Assembly (NCBI GenBank): GCA_905214345.1
Contig: CAJMLV010000026.1
Span: 1 to 42,356, forward strand
Source: an uncultured bacterium
GTDB lineage: Bacteria > Bacillota > Clostridia > Oscillospirales > Ruminococcaceae
Direction of reading: 5' to 3'
Length of the DNA stretch: 42,356 nucleotides
Shown here: positions 33,086 through 40,949 of the stretch, piece after piece
How the letters are laid out: every line of letters starts with the position of its first letter
How positions within the stretch are numbered: position 1 is the stretch's first letter
Notes under the pieces: generated by a model
Told to the model about the DNA's origin: nothing
The model's database searches: none
What the model saw: only the letters and a program-made list of their open reading frames with translations
Translations under genes and position numbers: made by a program

Positions 33086-35980
33086 TCAAGGAGATGTCTG
33101 TTCTGTCTGTGCCATCTGCAGCAGTTCTTCCAGATCATAGATCCTGCACTGCCGCACATTACCGGAAGGATAATCAAACAGAAGCGTGCCGTCCATCACA
33201 TCGCACAGATCCGGCATTTCTGCCAGCACCCGGCACTGCCGGTCCAGCAGCCGGCCGTAATATTCGTCCTCGGTGGTCACATACTGGACCACAATATAGT
33301 CCCCCACCTGGGTCACATAGGTCAGGTAGGCGTCCTCATCCAACCGTGCGACTTCCTTTCCTGTGGTTTTGTCGTACGCTGTCGCACCGCCGTGCAAAGG
33401 TGATTCGATCCGCAAAGTATCGGTTTCAAACTCCTCGTACAGGTCCTCCGCGGGCGGTGTTCCGCTGTCCTGCTCAAACAGGGTGCCGTCGGCGGCATCA
33501 TACCGCAAAATCGTCCCGTCGTAATAGAAAACCTCCAGGTAAGAGCGGTTCTCGTCCCGGCGGAACTGCTGGTCATAGATCCGCTGCGGGGCGGGCAGTT
33601 CCGTTTCGCACAAAACACTGCCGTCCCGGCCATATATGCGGAATCCTGTGTAAGAAAAGGCCATCAGCGTCTGCCCGTCGGCACTCATGCGCATCTCATC
33701 GTGAGCGTAGGAGGGATCATAGGTCAGGACCTCCGCCTCCGGATGATTTTCGTAGGTCAGTACCCGCAGGGTGGGTCCGTCCCGCCCGCCGATCACTGCA
33801 TTGGTATCACTCAGCACCGCAAAGCAGAGCGGTTCTGTGATCTCATAGGCGGCGGTCCGGGCAGCGGTGCCGTCGTAGAACTCCATGGAGTCCGGGGTCA
33901 GGATCACGGTGCGTTCCTTCCCCACACAGAAAGCACTGATGGTCTTGGCTGTGGTGACCAGGGGAGTCTGCTCCCCGGTCACCGGATCAAGGCGCACCAG
34001 GATGTTTTCGGTCTGCACACAGATGCCGTTTTCGTCCGCCTGCACCCCGAAGGGATAGGCCGAAGAGTATCCCCCGGTCTGTTCCATAGAGCCGGTATCG
34101 ATGACCGCAAAAACCGACTCTGCTGCGCCGGATGCGGAGAACGCGAAATATTGTCCGCTGAATCCGCCTTCGAAGTGGGTGTATCCGGACCCTGCGCCCA
34201 GGATCTCCGCAGCCTGTTCCCCGGAAGCGGTATCGAACAGGCACAGACTGCCGTCCGCAAAACTGACGGCCAGAAGGCTGCCGTCCGCATTCAGGCAGAA
34301 AAGATTGTCATTCGGATTGGCAAAAATATCGTTGTAGGCTACCTGCTGCTGCCTCCCGCCGAAATCCAGGTCGGCAAGCACCGAGCCGTCGCCCGCAGCG
34401 TAGACAAAAGCCCGGCTTTCGTCCCGGTATATGGCGGCGATCTTTCCGCCGTCGGCGGATACAGCGATGCCGGTGGCGGGTTGTCCCTGCCATATCACCT
34501 GCTGGTTTGCAATGTCATAGGCGCAAAGTCCGTCCGCCCCGCCGTATACGACCCTGCTGTCATCCAGATACTCCACTTCCGTCAAAGCGGACTCATCCGC
34601 CTCCCGGGTGGTCAGGATCTGCCGGGTGCCGGTGTCAAAGATCACCAGTGTGCGGGAACATACCCCGGCAGCGGTCCCGCCGCCCGGCGCCATGCGCAGA
34701 CACAGCGGCGCAGAAGGCAGTTCCACGGTCCCTGCCGCACGGTAGGTATCCGCCAGATCGTACACGCCCAACGCGTCGGTCAGGGCCACCCGGGCCTGGG
34801 GCACATACGCCCCGGCCAGCAGGCCGGGTTTTTCGGCAAATGCCTGTACGGCATAGTCCAGGGCAGCCGCCGTATCCCCGCTGTCCAGGGCGGACCGGGA
34901 ATATTCCGCCAGTTTCAGGCGGCTCTCGGTGGTCTGTATCCGTTTGAGCCCCACAAAAGAAAGCGCCACGCCAAAGCACAAAAAGGCAATGCTGGCCGCA
35001 CAGCAGATGCGGCGGCGGCGCTTCAGCCGCAGGACCCGGACATCGTTGTCACGCAGGTGGACCAGTGCCCGGAGCATCTCTTCCGCTGTCTGGAAGCGCA
35101 GGTCCGGGTTGGGCTGCATGGCCCGGTTGATGATGTCCGCCACCTGGGGGCTGAATTCCTCCCGGGAAAGCGGCTTGACCCGGGTGGCATCCCGGTCCGG
35201 CCGTTCCCCGCAGAGCAGGTGATACAGAGTCGCGCCGGTACTGTAAATATCTGAGCGCACATCGGGCGTAACGGTCCGCACCCGCGGCGCGGTGGCGGCC
35301 CCGGAGGAGCGGCTGCCCGTTTCCTCCCGTCCGGCGGTCACGGTAGCTTCGGAATCCGGTGCCAGTTCGGTGGCCCCGTCCCCTTTCGGTCCCGATACAC
35401 CCGCCACGATGGAGGTGGTGCTGTTGACCGAGAAATCCAGACCGTAATGTTCCGGCGAGGAATACCCGGCACTGCAGCCGATCACGTTTTCTTCGCCCAG
35501 TGCCAGGGCAATGTTAAAGTCGATCAGACAGATGTTGCCGTCCGGCATCAGCATGATGTTGGCCGGCTTGATATCGCTGTGCAGGAACCCCTTGGGCGGT
35601 TCCCCGTGAATGGGACTGTGCAGATAAACCAGCGCCTGCAAAAGCTGGGCGCCCCACTGCACCACCTGGGCCTGGCTGAAGCGCTCTCCGCGTTTCAGGG
35701 CTTTGTCCAGGCTTTCTCCCTGAATGTAGTCCATCACCGTATACACGGTGTCGTTTTCCACAAAGAAGTCGTATACCTGTGGAATATTGGGATGGCGGAG
35801 GTTTTTCAGCACATCCACTTCCCGGCGCAGCAGCTCCGGCGGCGTGGTGATCTTGCGCTTGTCCGCCTTCAGGACGACCTTTTTGTCCAGACGTATATGC
35901 CGGGCCAGATAGACGTTTCCGCCGCCGCCGGACCCCAGTTTTCCGAGCACCTCATACGTTGAGGCAACGACCTGTTCCAT
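33086..35980 (-). CDS. Membrane Ser/Thr kinase with beta-propeller ectodomain
   Basis: This 964-residue protein has an N-terminal kinase domain (about 8-310), a single membrane helix (about 325-346) and a large outer part (about 375-960) of repeated short beta motifs such as VYDLADTY, LVIFDTGTRQIL and LCLFDTASGEQ, like WD40/PQQ-type propellers. Kinase motifs: glycine loop GSGGGG (16-21), Lys38, HSDIKPAN (134-141, Ser for the usual Arg) and DFN (154-156) instead of DFG. After SPEHYG (175-180) a Ser/Thr-rich insert of about 60 residues precedes RSDIYSTGATLY (Asp244). Catalytic Lys, Asp and Asn are kept, so it is probably active. It follows a 50-residue membrane protein by 33 bp. Confidence 0.9.
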   Translation of the reverse strand: MEQVVASTYEVLGKLGSGGGGNVYLARHIRLDKKVVLKADKRKITTPPELLRREVDVLKNLRHPNIPQVYDFFVENDTVYTVMDYIQGESLDKALKRGERFSQAQVVQWGAQLLQALVYLHSPIHGEPPKGFLHSDIKPANIMLMPDGNICLIDFNIALALGEENVIGCSAGYSSPEHYGLDFSVNSTTSIVAGVSGPKGDGATELAPDSEATVTAGREETGSRSSGAATAPRVRTVTPDVRSDIYSTGATLYHLLCGERPDRDATRVKPLSREEFSPQVADIINRAMQPNPDLRFQTAEEMLRALVHLRDNDVRVLRLKRRRRICCAASIAFLCFGVALSFVGLKRIQTTESRLKLAEYSRSALDSGDTAAALDYAVQAFAEKPGLLAGAYVPQARVALTDALGVYDLADTYRAAGTVELPSAPLCLRMAPGGGTAAGVCSRTLVIFDTGTRQILTTREADESALTEVEYLDDSRVVYGGADGLCAYDIANQQVIWQGQPATGIAVSADGGKIAAIYRDESRAFVYAAGDGSVLADLDFGGRQQQVAYNDIFANPNDNLFCLNADGSLLAVSFADGSLCLFDTASGEQAAEILGAGSGYTHFEGGFSGQYFAFSASGAAESVFAVIDTGSMEQTGGYSSAYPFGVQADENGICVQTENILVRLDPVTGEQTPLVTTAKTISAFCVGKERTVILTPDSMEFYDGTAARTAAYEITEPLCFAVLSDTNAVIGGRDGPTLRVLTYENHPEAEVLTYDPSYAHDEMRMSADGQTLMAFSYTGFRIYGRDGSVLCETELPAPQRIYDQQFRRDENRSYLEVFYYDGTILRYDAADGTLFEQDSGTPPAEDLYEEFETDTLRIESPLHGGATAYDKTTGKEVARLDEDAYLTYVTQVGDYIVVQYVTTEDEYYGRLLDRQCRVLAEMPDLCDVMDGTLLFDYPSGNVRQCRIYDLEELLQMAQTEQTSP

Positions 35981-36013
35981 AGAATTCCTCTTCCCCGCTG
36001 CTCACCGTTCTGA

Positions 36014-36166
36014 TCAAAGACCGAGCTTCGGACCGTATTCGGAATCCAGCTGCCTGTTCAGCTTACCGGCTGCCAGATGGTATCTGCAAAGGGAAAAAAT
36101 CAGCGCCAGCAGCGCGAGCAGAGCGATCCCTGCCCCCGCATACAGAAGGATCGTATCCAGATTCAT
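36014..36166 (-). CDS. Small single-pass membrane protein upstream of kinase
   Basis: This 50-residue protein has a short N-terminus, one helix (about 6-27, ILLYAGAGIALLALLALIFSL) and a basic C-terminal tail ending in NRQLDSEYGPKLGL. I chose the ATG at 36166 because ggagg lies 8 bases upstream; longer readings run back through the promoter. It is the first gene after the leftward promoter and sits 33 bp before the kinase, so it should be made with it. It resembles the 48-residue protein beside the other kinase in size, topology and the SEY near its end. No known family was recognised. Confidence 0.65.
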   Translation of the reverse strand: MNLDTILLYAGAGIALLALLALIFSLCRYHLAAGKLNRQLDSEYGPKLGL

Positions 36167-36185
36167 ACTATCCGCCTCCGGCACC

Positions 36186-36221
36186 GGCTTTTCCGCGACG
36201 CCCTTGCGGAAAGCCTTTTTT
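36186..36221. other. Hairpin in the leftward mRNA leader
   Basis: Arms ggcttttccgc (36186-36196) and gcggaaagcc (36206-36215) form a stem with one bulged base, followed on the plus strand by six T residues, a terminator shape. No plus-strand gene precedes it. In the leftward transcript it lies in the leader, ending about 10 bases before the ribosome-binding site of the small membrane protein, so it could affect translation or block antisense transcription. Confidence 0.45.
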
Positions 36222-36275
36222 CGCATCTTCTGATACTGCATCGCAGTACTTATGTTTATCGGATTATTGTTACTA

Positions 36276-36304
36276 ATTATATTACAGGGCATCCGCGAAT
36301 GCAA
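36276..36304 (-). promoter_or_regulatory. Leftward sigma-A promoter of the propeller-kinase unit
   Basis: On the minus strand TTGCAT (36299-36304) and a perfect TATAAT (36276-36281) are 17 bp apart. Transcription would start near 36269, about 100 bases before the ATG at 36166. Confidence 0.8.
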
Positions 36305-36318
36305 CGGAATAGGAATGA

Positions 36319-36351
36319 TTTGTGTATTTTTTATGAAGCCTTTGTGTATTT
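36319..36351. repeat. 11-bp direct repeats, operator-like
   Basis: TTTGTGTATTT occurs at 36319-36329 and 36341-36351, exactly 22 bp apart, two helical turns. The pair begins 15 bp upstream of the leftward -35 and lies about 80 bp upstream of the rightward -35, a position suited to a transcription factor acting on the leftward promoter. Confidence 0.5.
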
Positions 36352-36375
36352 CCCGTCATTTTTAATCACTATCAT

Positions 36376-36398
36376 ACAATTACACCCGCCCTAATTGT
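36376..36398. promoter_or_regulatory. Inverted-repeat candidate operator in the divergent region
   Basis: ACAATTA (36376-36382) and TAATTGT (36392-36398) form a perfect 7-bp inverted repeat with a 9-bp GC-rich centre. It lies 32 bp upstream of the rightward -35. The gene-free region 36167-36547 contains, in order, the leader hairpin, leftward promoter, direct repeats, this site, the rightward promoter and its leader. Confidence 0.45.
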
Positions 36399-36430
36399 GC
36401 AAAAAGTCCTTTAGCAGGAACAGTTATTCG

Positions 36431-36459
36431 TTGAAAAAGAAATTTTATTCATATATAAT
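36431..36459 (+). promoter_or_regulatory. Rightward sigma-A promoter of the TPR-kinase unit
   Basis: TTGAAA (36431-36436) and TATAAT (36454-36459) are 17 bp apart. The leader to the TTG start at 36548 is about 80 bases. Confidence 0.8.
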
Positions 36460-36547
36460 ATGACATGTGATAAAAGAGTGCATTCCGAAAAGAAGTATCA
36501 GATAATTCGCATCCGGGGGTCAGCCTCACAGAGGGAGGGTCAAACAA

Positions 36548-38686
36548 TTGTCTGAAGAGATCCATCTGCCTTTGGGCAGCGATTATATCGACATCCGCTC
36601 TCTGGGCGAAGGCGGAATGGGCACCCTGTTCCGCGCTTACCGGCGCGGGCTGGGCGTGGACGTGGTGATCAAGCGGGTCAAAAGCCAGTATGTGGGCAAG
36701 CTGGACCAGCACGCGGAAGCCAATATCCTCAAACTGCTGAAGCACCGGTATCTGCCCCGTATCTACGACATCATCAACGGGTCGGACGGTTACTTTTATA
36801 CCGTCATGGACTACATACCGGGCGAAAACATGAAACAGTATGTGGAACGCCATGGTCCCGCTGACCAGAAAGACGCCCACCGCTGGGCCTGCCAGCTGTG
36901 CGAAGTGACCGCATACCTGCACGAACAGCCGACCCCCATCATCCACAGCGACATCAAACCCAGCAACATCATGATCACGCCGTCGGGGGACCTGTGCCTG
37001 ATCGATTTCAACACCTCCCTGATCTTCCATGACGGCCTTCTGGCCCTGGGCGCCACCCCCGGTTACGCAGCGCCGGAACAGTATACCCGCTGCGATCCGG
37101 CTGCCGTGGATGCGGAAGCCACCGTCGCCTGTGAAGACAGCATGCTTTCCCAGCTGACCGTGGCTGCCACAGCCCCCGCCGCCACCGGGTCCCGCTCCTC
37201 CCAGGCTGCCATGACCGCCCGGGCCGGCGGATACGGTACAGTCAGCGAACGCACCGATGTATACGGCATCGGCGCCACCCTGTATTTTCTGGTCAGCGGC
37301 CGGACGCCGGAAAAATCCCTGGACCCGCTCACGCCGCTGTCCCAGCTTCCGGTACGCATCAGCGAGCCTTTCCGTCTGATCATCGAGCGCGCCATGCAGA
37401 AACAGCCCGCAGACCGTTTTCCCGGTGCGGCCCAGATGCTGCAGGCATTGCAGGATGTGGCGGATCTGGACATCCGCTATAAACGGTACCGCAGACTGCG
37501 CACCCTGAGCCGCTGGACCCTGGGGCTGCTGTTCTGCGCCAGCGTGTTTTGTACGGCTTACGGCGCTCTGCAGCTGTATCAGGGACGCCAGAATTCTTAT
37601 CTGACGCTGGTTTCGCAAGGGCAGGACCTTTTCGTCCAGGGTGACGCCGTTCAGGCGGAAGAGGTCCTGCAGCAGGCCATCAGCATGACGCCCCGCCGGG
37701 CGGAAGCCTATCTGGAACTGGCGGTGGGCCAGTATCAGAACGGCGAGTACCAATCCGCTTTCGACCTGTTGTACAACGCACTGTTTACCGGCACCCTGTC
37801 CGAGAGCGACCTGGACGCCGCCCAGGCGGCAGACCTGTATTATGTACAGGCCAACTGCCTGTATGAGCTGGAGGACTATACCGGTGCCGTTCAGCTGTAC
37901 AGCCGCGCTTTGGAGCTTCGTCAGGACAACACCGCCTATTATCGCGGCCTGGCGCTGGCCCAGGCCCGCTCCGGCGACCTGGAAGGCGCGCAGTCCACCC
38001 TGGCCGCCCTGCAGGAACAGGACGCCCTTTCGGTGGACTGTGAGGTCATCAGTGCCGAAATCAACACCATCAACGGTGACTATGAGAAAGCCCTGGCCCA
38101 GTACGACGACATTTTGCAGCGCAGTGACGACCCGCAGACCATCAGCCGGGTGTACCTGACCGCCGCACAGCTCCGCCGGGACAACGGGGACCTGGACGGC
38201 TGCATCCTGCTTCTGGAACAGGCGCGGGAACGACTGGGCGATGCCGCTGCCCTGCATGAAGAGATGCTGGCCGATGCGTACAGCCGCAAGGCCCAGGCCG
38301 AGTCCGAAAACGCCCGGGACTATTACCTCCAGGCTCTGGACTGCCTGCAGGCTGTGATCCAGCGCGGACAGGGCAACATCCTGACGAAAATCAATCTTGC
38401 CGTCGTGCAGGAGAACCTGGGCGACTTCGACCAGGCCGAACAGACCCTGCTGGCCGCATGTGAAGAAGCGCCCACCGACTACCGCCCCTATCTGCGGCTG
38501 GCTTTTCTGGAGGCGGACCGGCAGAGCACGCTGCCTGTGGAACAGCGCAGCTATGAGCAGACCCAGGCTTACGCACAGAAAGCCGCAGAATATTATCCCC
38601 AGGCCCAGGCAAACGGGGCAAGCGACCTGGAAATGACCCGTCTGGAATCTTTGCTGGAGCAGCTGCGGGCAGGCGGTTGGCTGTGA
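36548..38686 (+). CDS. Membrane Ser/Thr kinase with TPR ectodomain
   Basis: This 712-residue protein has a kinase domain (about 12-305), one membrane helix (about 322-343) and an outer region of TPR-like helical repeats (about 350-700, for example AEEVLQQAISMTPRRAEAYLELAVGQY). Kinase motifs: glycine loop GEGGMG (20-25), Lys42, HSDIKPSN (133-140), DFN (153-155) instead of DFG, APEQY (175-179) and RTDVYGIGATLY (Asp237). Between the last two is a Ser/Thr-rich insert of about 55 residues sharing EATV and TGSRSS with the propeller kinase. It starts at a TTG behind gggaggg. It is divergent from, and probably paralogous to, the kinase at 33086-35980 in its inner half only. Confidence 0.9.
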   Translation: MSEEIHLPLGSDYIDIRSLGEGGMGTLFRAYRRGLGVDVVIKRVKSQYVGKLDQHAEANILKLLKHRYLPRIYDIINGSDGYFYTVMDYIPGENMKQYVERHGPADQKDAHRWACQLCEVTAYLHEQPTPIIHSDIKPSNIMITPSGDLCLIDFNTSLIFHDGLLALGATPGYAAPEQYTRCDPAAVDAEATVACEDSMLSQLTVAATAPAATGSRSSQAAMTARAGGYGTVSERTDVYGIGATLYFLVSGRTPEKSLDPLTPLSQLPVRISEPFRLIIERAMQKQPADRFPGAAQMLQALQDVADLDIRYKRYRRLRTLSRWTLGLLFCASVFCTAYGALQLYQGRQNSYLTLVSQGQDLFVQGDAVQAEEVLQQAISMTPRRAEAYLELAVGQYQNGEYQSAFDLLYNALFTGTLSESDLDAAQAADLYYVQANCLYELEDYTGAVQLYSRALELRQDNTAYYRGLALAQARSGDLEGAQSTLAALQEQDALSVDCEVISAEINTINGDYEKALAQYDDILQRSDDPQTISRVYLTAAQLRRDNGDLDGCILLLEQARERLGDAAALHEEMLADAYSRKAQAESENARDYYLQALDCLQAVIQRGQGNILTKINLAVVQENLGDFDQAEQTLLAACEEAPTDYRPYLRLAFLEADRQSTLPVEQRSYEQTQAYAQKAAEYYPQAQANGASDLEMTRLESLLEQLRAGGWL

Positions 38687-38722
38687 CCCGCACACTTCAC
38701 ATAACAAAGGAGGCGTTTATCC

Positions 38723-38869
38723 ATGCCGACACTGTCGTCCGGCGCGCTCTTTTTCATCGGAGGCATCGCCGGGCTGGTTCTGGTCCCCACAGCCGCCCTC
38801 ATCATCCACCACGGCCTGAAACGCGCCGAAAAGCGTTTGCGGGACCGGATCTGGAGCGAATACCGCTGA
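38723..38869 (+). CDS. Small single-pass membrane protein after the TPR kinase
   Basis: This 48-residue protein starts at an ATG with a strong ribosome-binding site (aaaggagg, 9 bases upstream). It has one hydrophobic helix (about 7-28, ALFFIGGIAGLVLVPTAALII) and a basic tail (KRAEKRLRDRIWSEYR). It lies 36 bp after the kinase stop. Size, topology and the C-terminal SEY recall the 50-residue protein of the opposite unit. No family was recognised; a role as kinase partner is inference. Confidence 0.65.
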   Translation: MPTLSSGALFFIGGIAGLVLVPTAALIIHHGLKRAEKRLRDRIWSEYR

Positions 38870-38870
38870 C

Positions 38871-38886
38871 CCGGTACGGGTACCGG
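38871..38886. repeat. Short perfect inverted repeat
   Basis: ccggtac (38871-38877) and gtaccgg (38880-38886) form a 7-bp stem with a 2-base centre, 1 bp after the small protein's stop. No T-run follows, so it is not a normal terminator; it may be an mRNA processing or stabilising element. The rest of the 114-bp gap to the next gene shows nothing clear. Confidence 0.35.
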
Positions 38887-38983
38887 AAAAGCATCCCTGA
38901 ACATCCCGCCGAACGCACCCGCCTTGATTCCGTATCCCTGCACTCCCTGTTTTTTCAGAATGAAGAGTAAAGAGGTTGTCACT

Positions 38984-40918
38984 ATGAAAACTGCGCTGCA
39001 ATCCTTCCGCGCCCGGCTATCCGGGTTGTCCGGCCCGCAAAAGACCGTTGCGGCGGTCGTGTGTGCCCTGCTGGTTCTTCTGCTGCTTTTTGCCGCCGTG
39101 AACATGACGCCGTCGGCCCGGCTTTCGCGGCAGCTGGAGTTGGGGCAGCGGTATCTGACCGAACTGGACTATGAAGCCGCCGTACTGGAGTTTACCAAGG
39201 CCATCCACATTGATGCCCGCTCCGAACCGGCCTATATGGGCCGCGCCGAGGCCTACCTGGGGCTGGGCGAATACCAGCTGGCGGTGGATGACTATACGGT
39301 GGTCATCGAGGAACTGAACCCCGAAAATGCGCAGGCATACGCCGGCCGTTCCCAGGCCTATACCGGGCTGGGTGACGCGGAGCGCGCCGCGGCCGACGCC
39401 GCCCGGGCCGATGAGCTTGGCGGCGGACAGACCGCGGACGAGCAGGCCCCCCAGACCACGGCGGTCCCTTCCGATACCCCGCTGACCGCCGCCGACCTGC
39501 AATGGACGCTGGAGCCCTCTTATGATTATGCCCAGGTCCTGCCGCTGCGGGGCAACGCGTTCAGTGACATCAGCGGCAGCTCTGGCGACAGTTCAGACCC
39601 TGTAATTCCAGGCTCTCCCTTTTTCTACGAGTTGAGTTTTCCCGGTTACTCCAATCTGCCGCAATACTATGCAGTACAGTTGGCCGACGGCAGCTGGCGG
39701 TGCTACTATATGCCCGAACACACAGACAGCGGAGACATCCAGCTTTCTTCTCCCGAAAGCAACCTGTCTGTATATCGTTTTGACGCTACCGGTATCATCA
39801 ATTATTCGATAATAGATAATGTCGGATACCTCTATACATCTCCGTATCCCTGGCACCTGTTTTCTGTTCTGGAACGCGGTGCCGGCAGTATGCAAATATA
39901 CTATGATACATTTGCACAAAAGAGCTTAGCTGTAGGATTATTTTACGCCGTATATGCTGCACCGGTGTCTGACTGTAACCTGCACAAGCCTTATCCCTGT
40001 TCGGCCATCAGTTCCCAAAACCTGAGTGTTGATCCCGATGCGCATGTTTCTGTTTCGTTGGATCAGCCCGGCGGCGAAGACACATGGAATCTGTACGCTT
40101 CCTACACCACCGTGGATGAAAATGCTCCCAAGGGTTATGTTGGCACTGACGGCCAGCTCATCACCGATTTTTCCTACGAACTGGCGGAGGATTTTTCCGA
40201 GGGTCTTGCCGCCTGCCGCAAGGACGGCAAGTGGGGCTACATCGACGAAAACGGCCAGACCGTCATCGACTTTGTATATGATGGCGTGTGGTATAACACC
40301 TTCTATGACCCAGATGCCGGAGAATACGGTGCCTATGTGGAAGGCAATTTCACTGCTTACCCCTGCACGTCGGACACCATCGTTGTGAGCCAGAACGGGC
40401 AGTACGGTCTTCTGTACCGCGACGGCACCCTGCTCATTGGCTTCGGGGAACTGGAAGCCATGGCCCCGGCCTACAACGATGAACTGTGGGCCAAGAAAGA
40501 CGGGCTCTGGGGTCTGGTGGACCTGGCCGCTGTAAAGGAAAAAATGGGCCTTGACCCGACGCTGAGCGCCCCCGCCCCCACCGAAGCACCCGATCCCCCG
40601 GTCAATAACGTAACGGAAGTCGCTGGTTTCCAGACTGGCGACGTACCGATCGATTACCCCACGGTGAAGAGCGAAAAGGCCCTGATTCCCACCGGCTTTT
40701 TCACCACCACTGCGGATAGCGGTCTGGTCATGCGCACCGGTCCCGGCACCGACTACCCGCGCAAGGGCAGCATCCCTGTGGGTTCGAGCGTAAACGTATG
40801 GGGTGCCCTGCGCAGTACTCCCGGCTGGGTGTATGTATCCTGGTATGACCAGCAAAGCGCACAGACCGTCTATGGCTGGGTCAGCCAGGAATACCTGCAA
40901 AAACCCTCTTACCAATAA
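38984..40918 (+). CDS. Membrane-anchored TPR, WG-repeat and SH3 protein
   Basis: This 644-residue protein has an N-terminal anchor (about 20-39), TPR repeats (about 45-145), a Thr/Pro linker, an unassigned region (about 175-380), WG repeats (about 385-515, KDGKWGYIDENGQTVIDF and KDGLWGLVD), a Pro-rich linker and a C-terminal bacterial SH3 domain (about 575-640, LVMRTGPGTDYPRKGSIPVG and YGWVSQEYL). Bacterial SH3 domains usually bind peptidoglycan, so it probably faces the cell wall. I chose the ATG at 38984, with agagg 8 bases upstream. The segment coding for about 205-325 is clearly more AT-rich than its flanks. It resembles the last protein of the Tad operon in layout. Confidence 0.88.
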   Translation: MKTALQSFRARLSGLSGPQKTVAAVVCALLVLLLLFAAVNMTPSARLSRQLELGQRYLTELDYEAAVLEFTKAIHIDARSEPAYMGRAEAYLGLGEYQLAVDDYTVVIEELNPENAQAYAGRSQAYTGLGDAERAAADAARADELGGGQTADEQAPQTTAVPSDTPLTAADLQWTLEPSYDYAQVLPLRGNAFSDISGSSGDSSDPVIPGSPFFYELSFPGYSNLPQYYAVQLADGSWRCYYMPEHTDSGDIQLSSPESNLSVYRFDATGIINYSIIDNVGYLYTSPYPWHLFSVLERGAGSMQIYYDTFAQKSLAVGLFYAVYAAPVSDCNLHKPYPCSAISSQNLSVDPDAHVSVSLDQPGGEDTWNLYASYTTVDENAPKGYVGTDGQLITDFSYELAEDFSEGLAACRKDGKWGYIDENGQTVIDFVYDGVWYNTFYDPDAGEYGAYVEGNFTAYPCTSDTIVVSQNGQYGLLYRDGTLLIGFGELEAMAPAYNDELWAKKDGLWGLVDLAAVKEKMGLDPTLSAPAPTEAPDPPVNNVTEVAGFQTGDVPIDYPTVKSEKALIPTGFFTTTADSGLVMRTGPGTDYPRKGSIPVGSSVNVWGALRSTPGWVYVSWYDQQSAQTVYGWVSQEYLQKPSYQ

Positions 40919-40949
40919 GGAGCCCCGCCGCCCCGGAAAGGAGTTTTGC

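Noticed and set aside
29056..33840. A 1594-residue open frame on the plus strand
   Set aside because: It is antisense to the LPXTG gene and part of the propeller kinase and shows no domains; long antisense frames are common in GC-rich DNA.
33086..35980. Pseudokinase call because of DFN
   Set aside because: Catalytic Lys38, Asp136 and Asn141, and the Asp of DFN, are all retained, so loss of activity cannot be claimed.
36186..36221. Plus-strand terminator of a real gene
   Set aside because: The shape fits, but no plus-strand gene ends here; it is listed only as a leader hairpin.
36449..38707. A 752-residue minus-strand frame opposite the TPR kinase
   Set aside because: The kinase on the plus strand has full motifs and a good promoter; the mirror frame has none.
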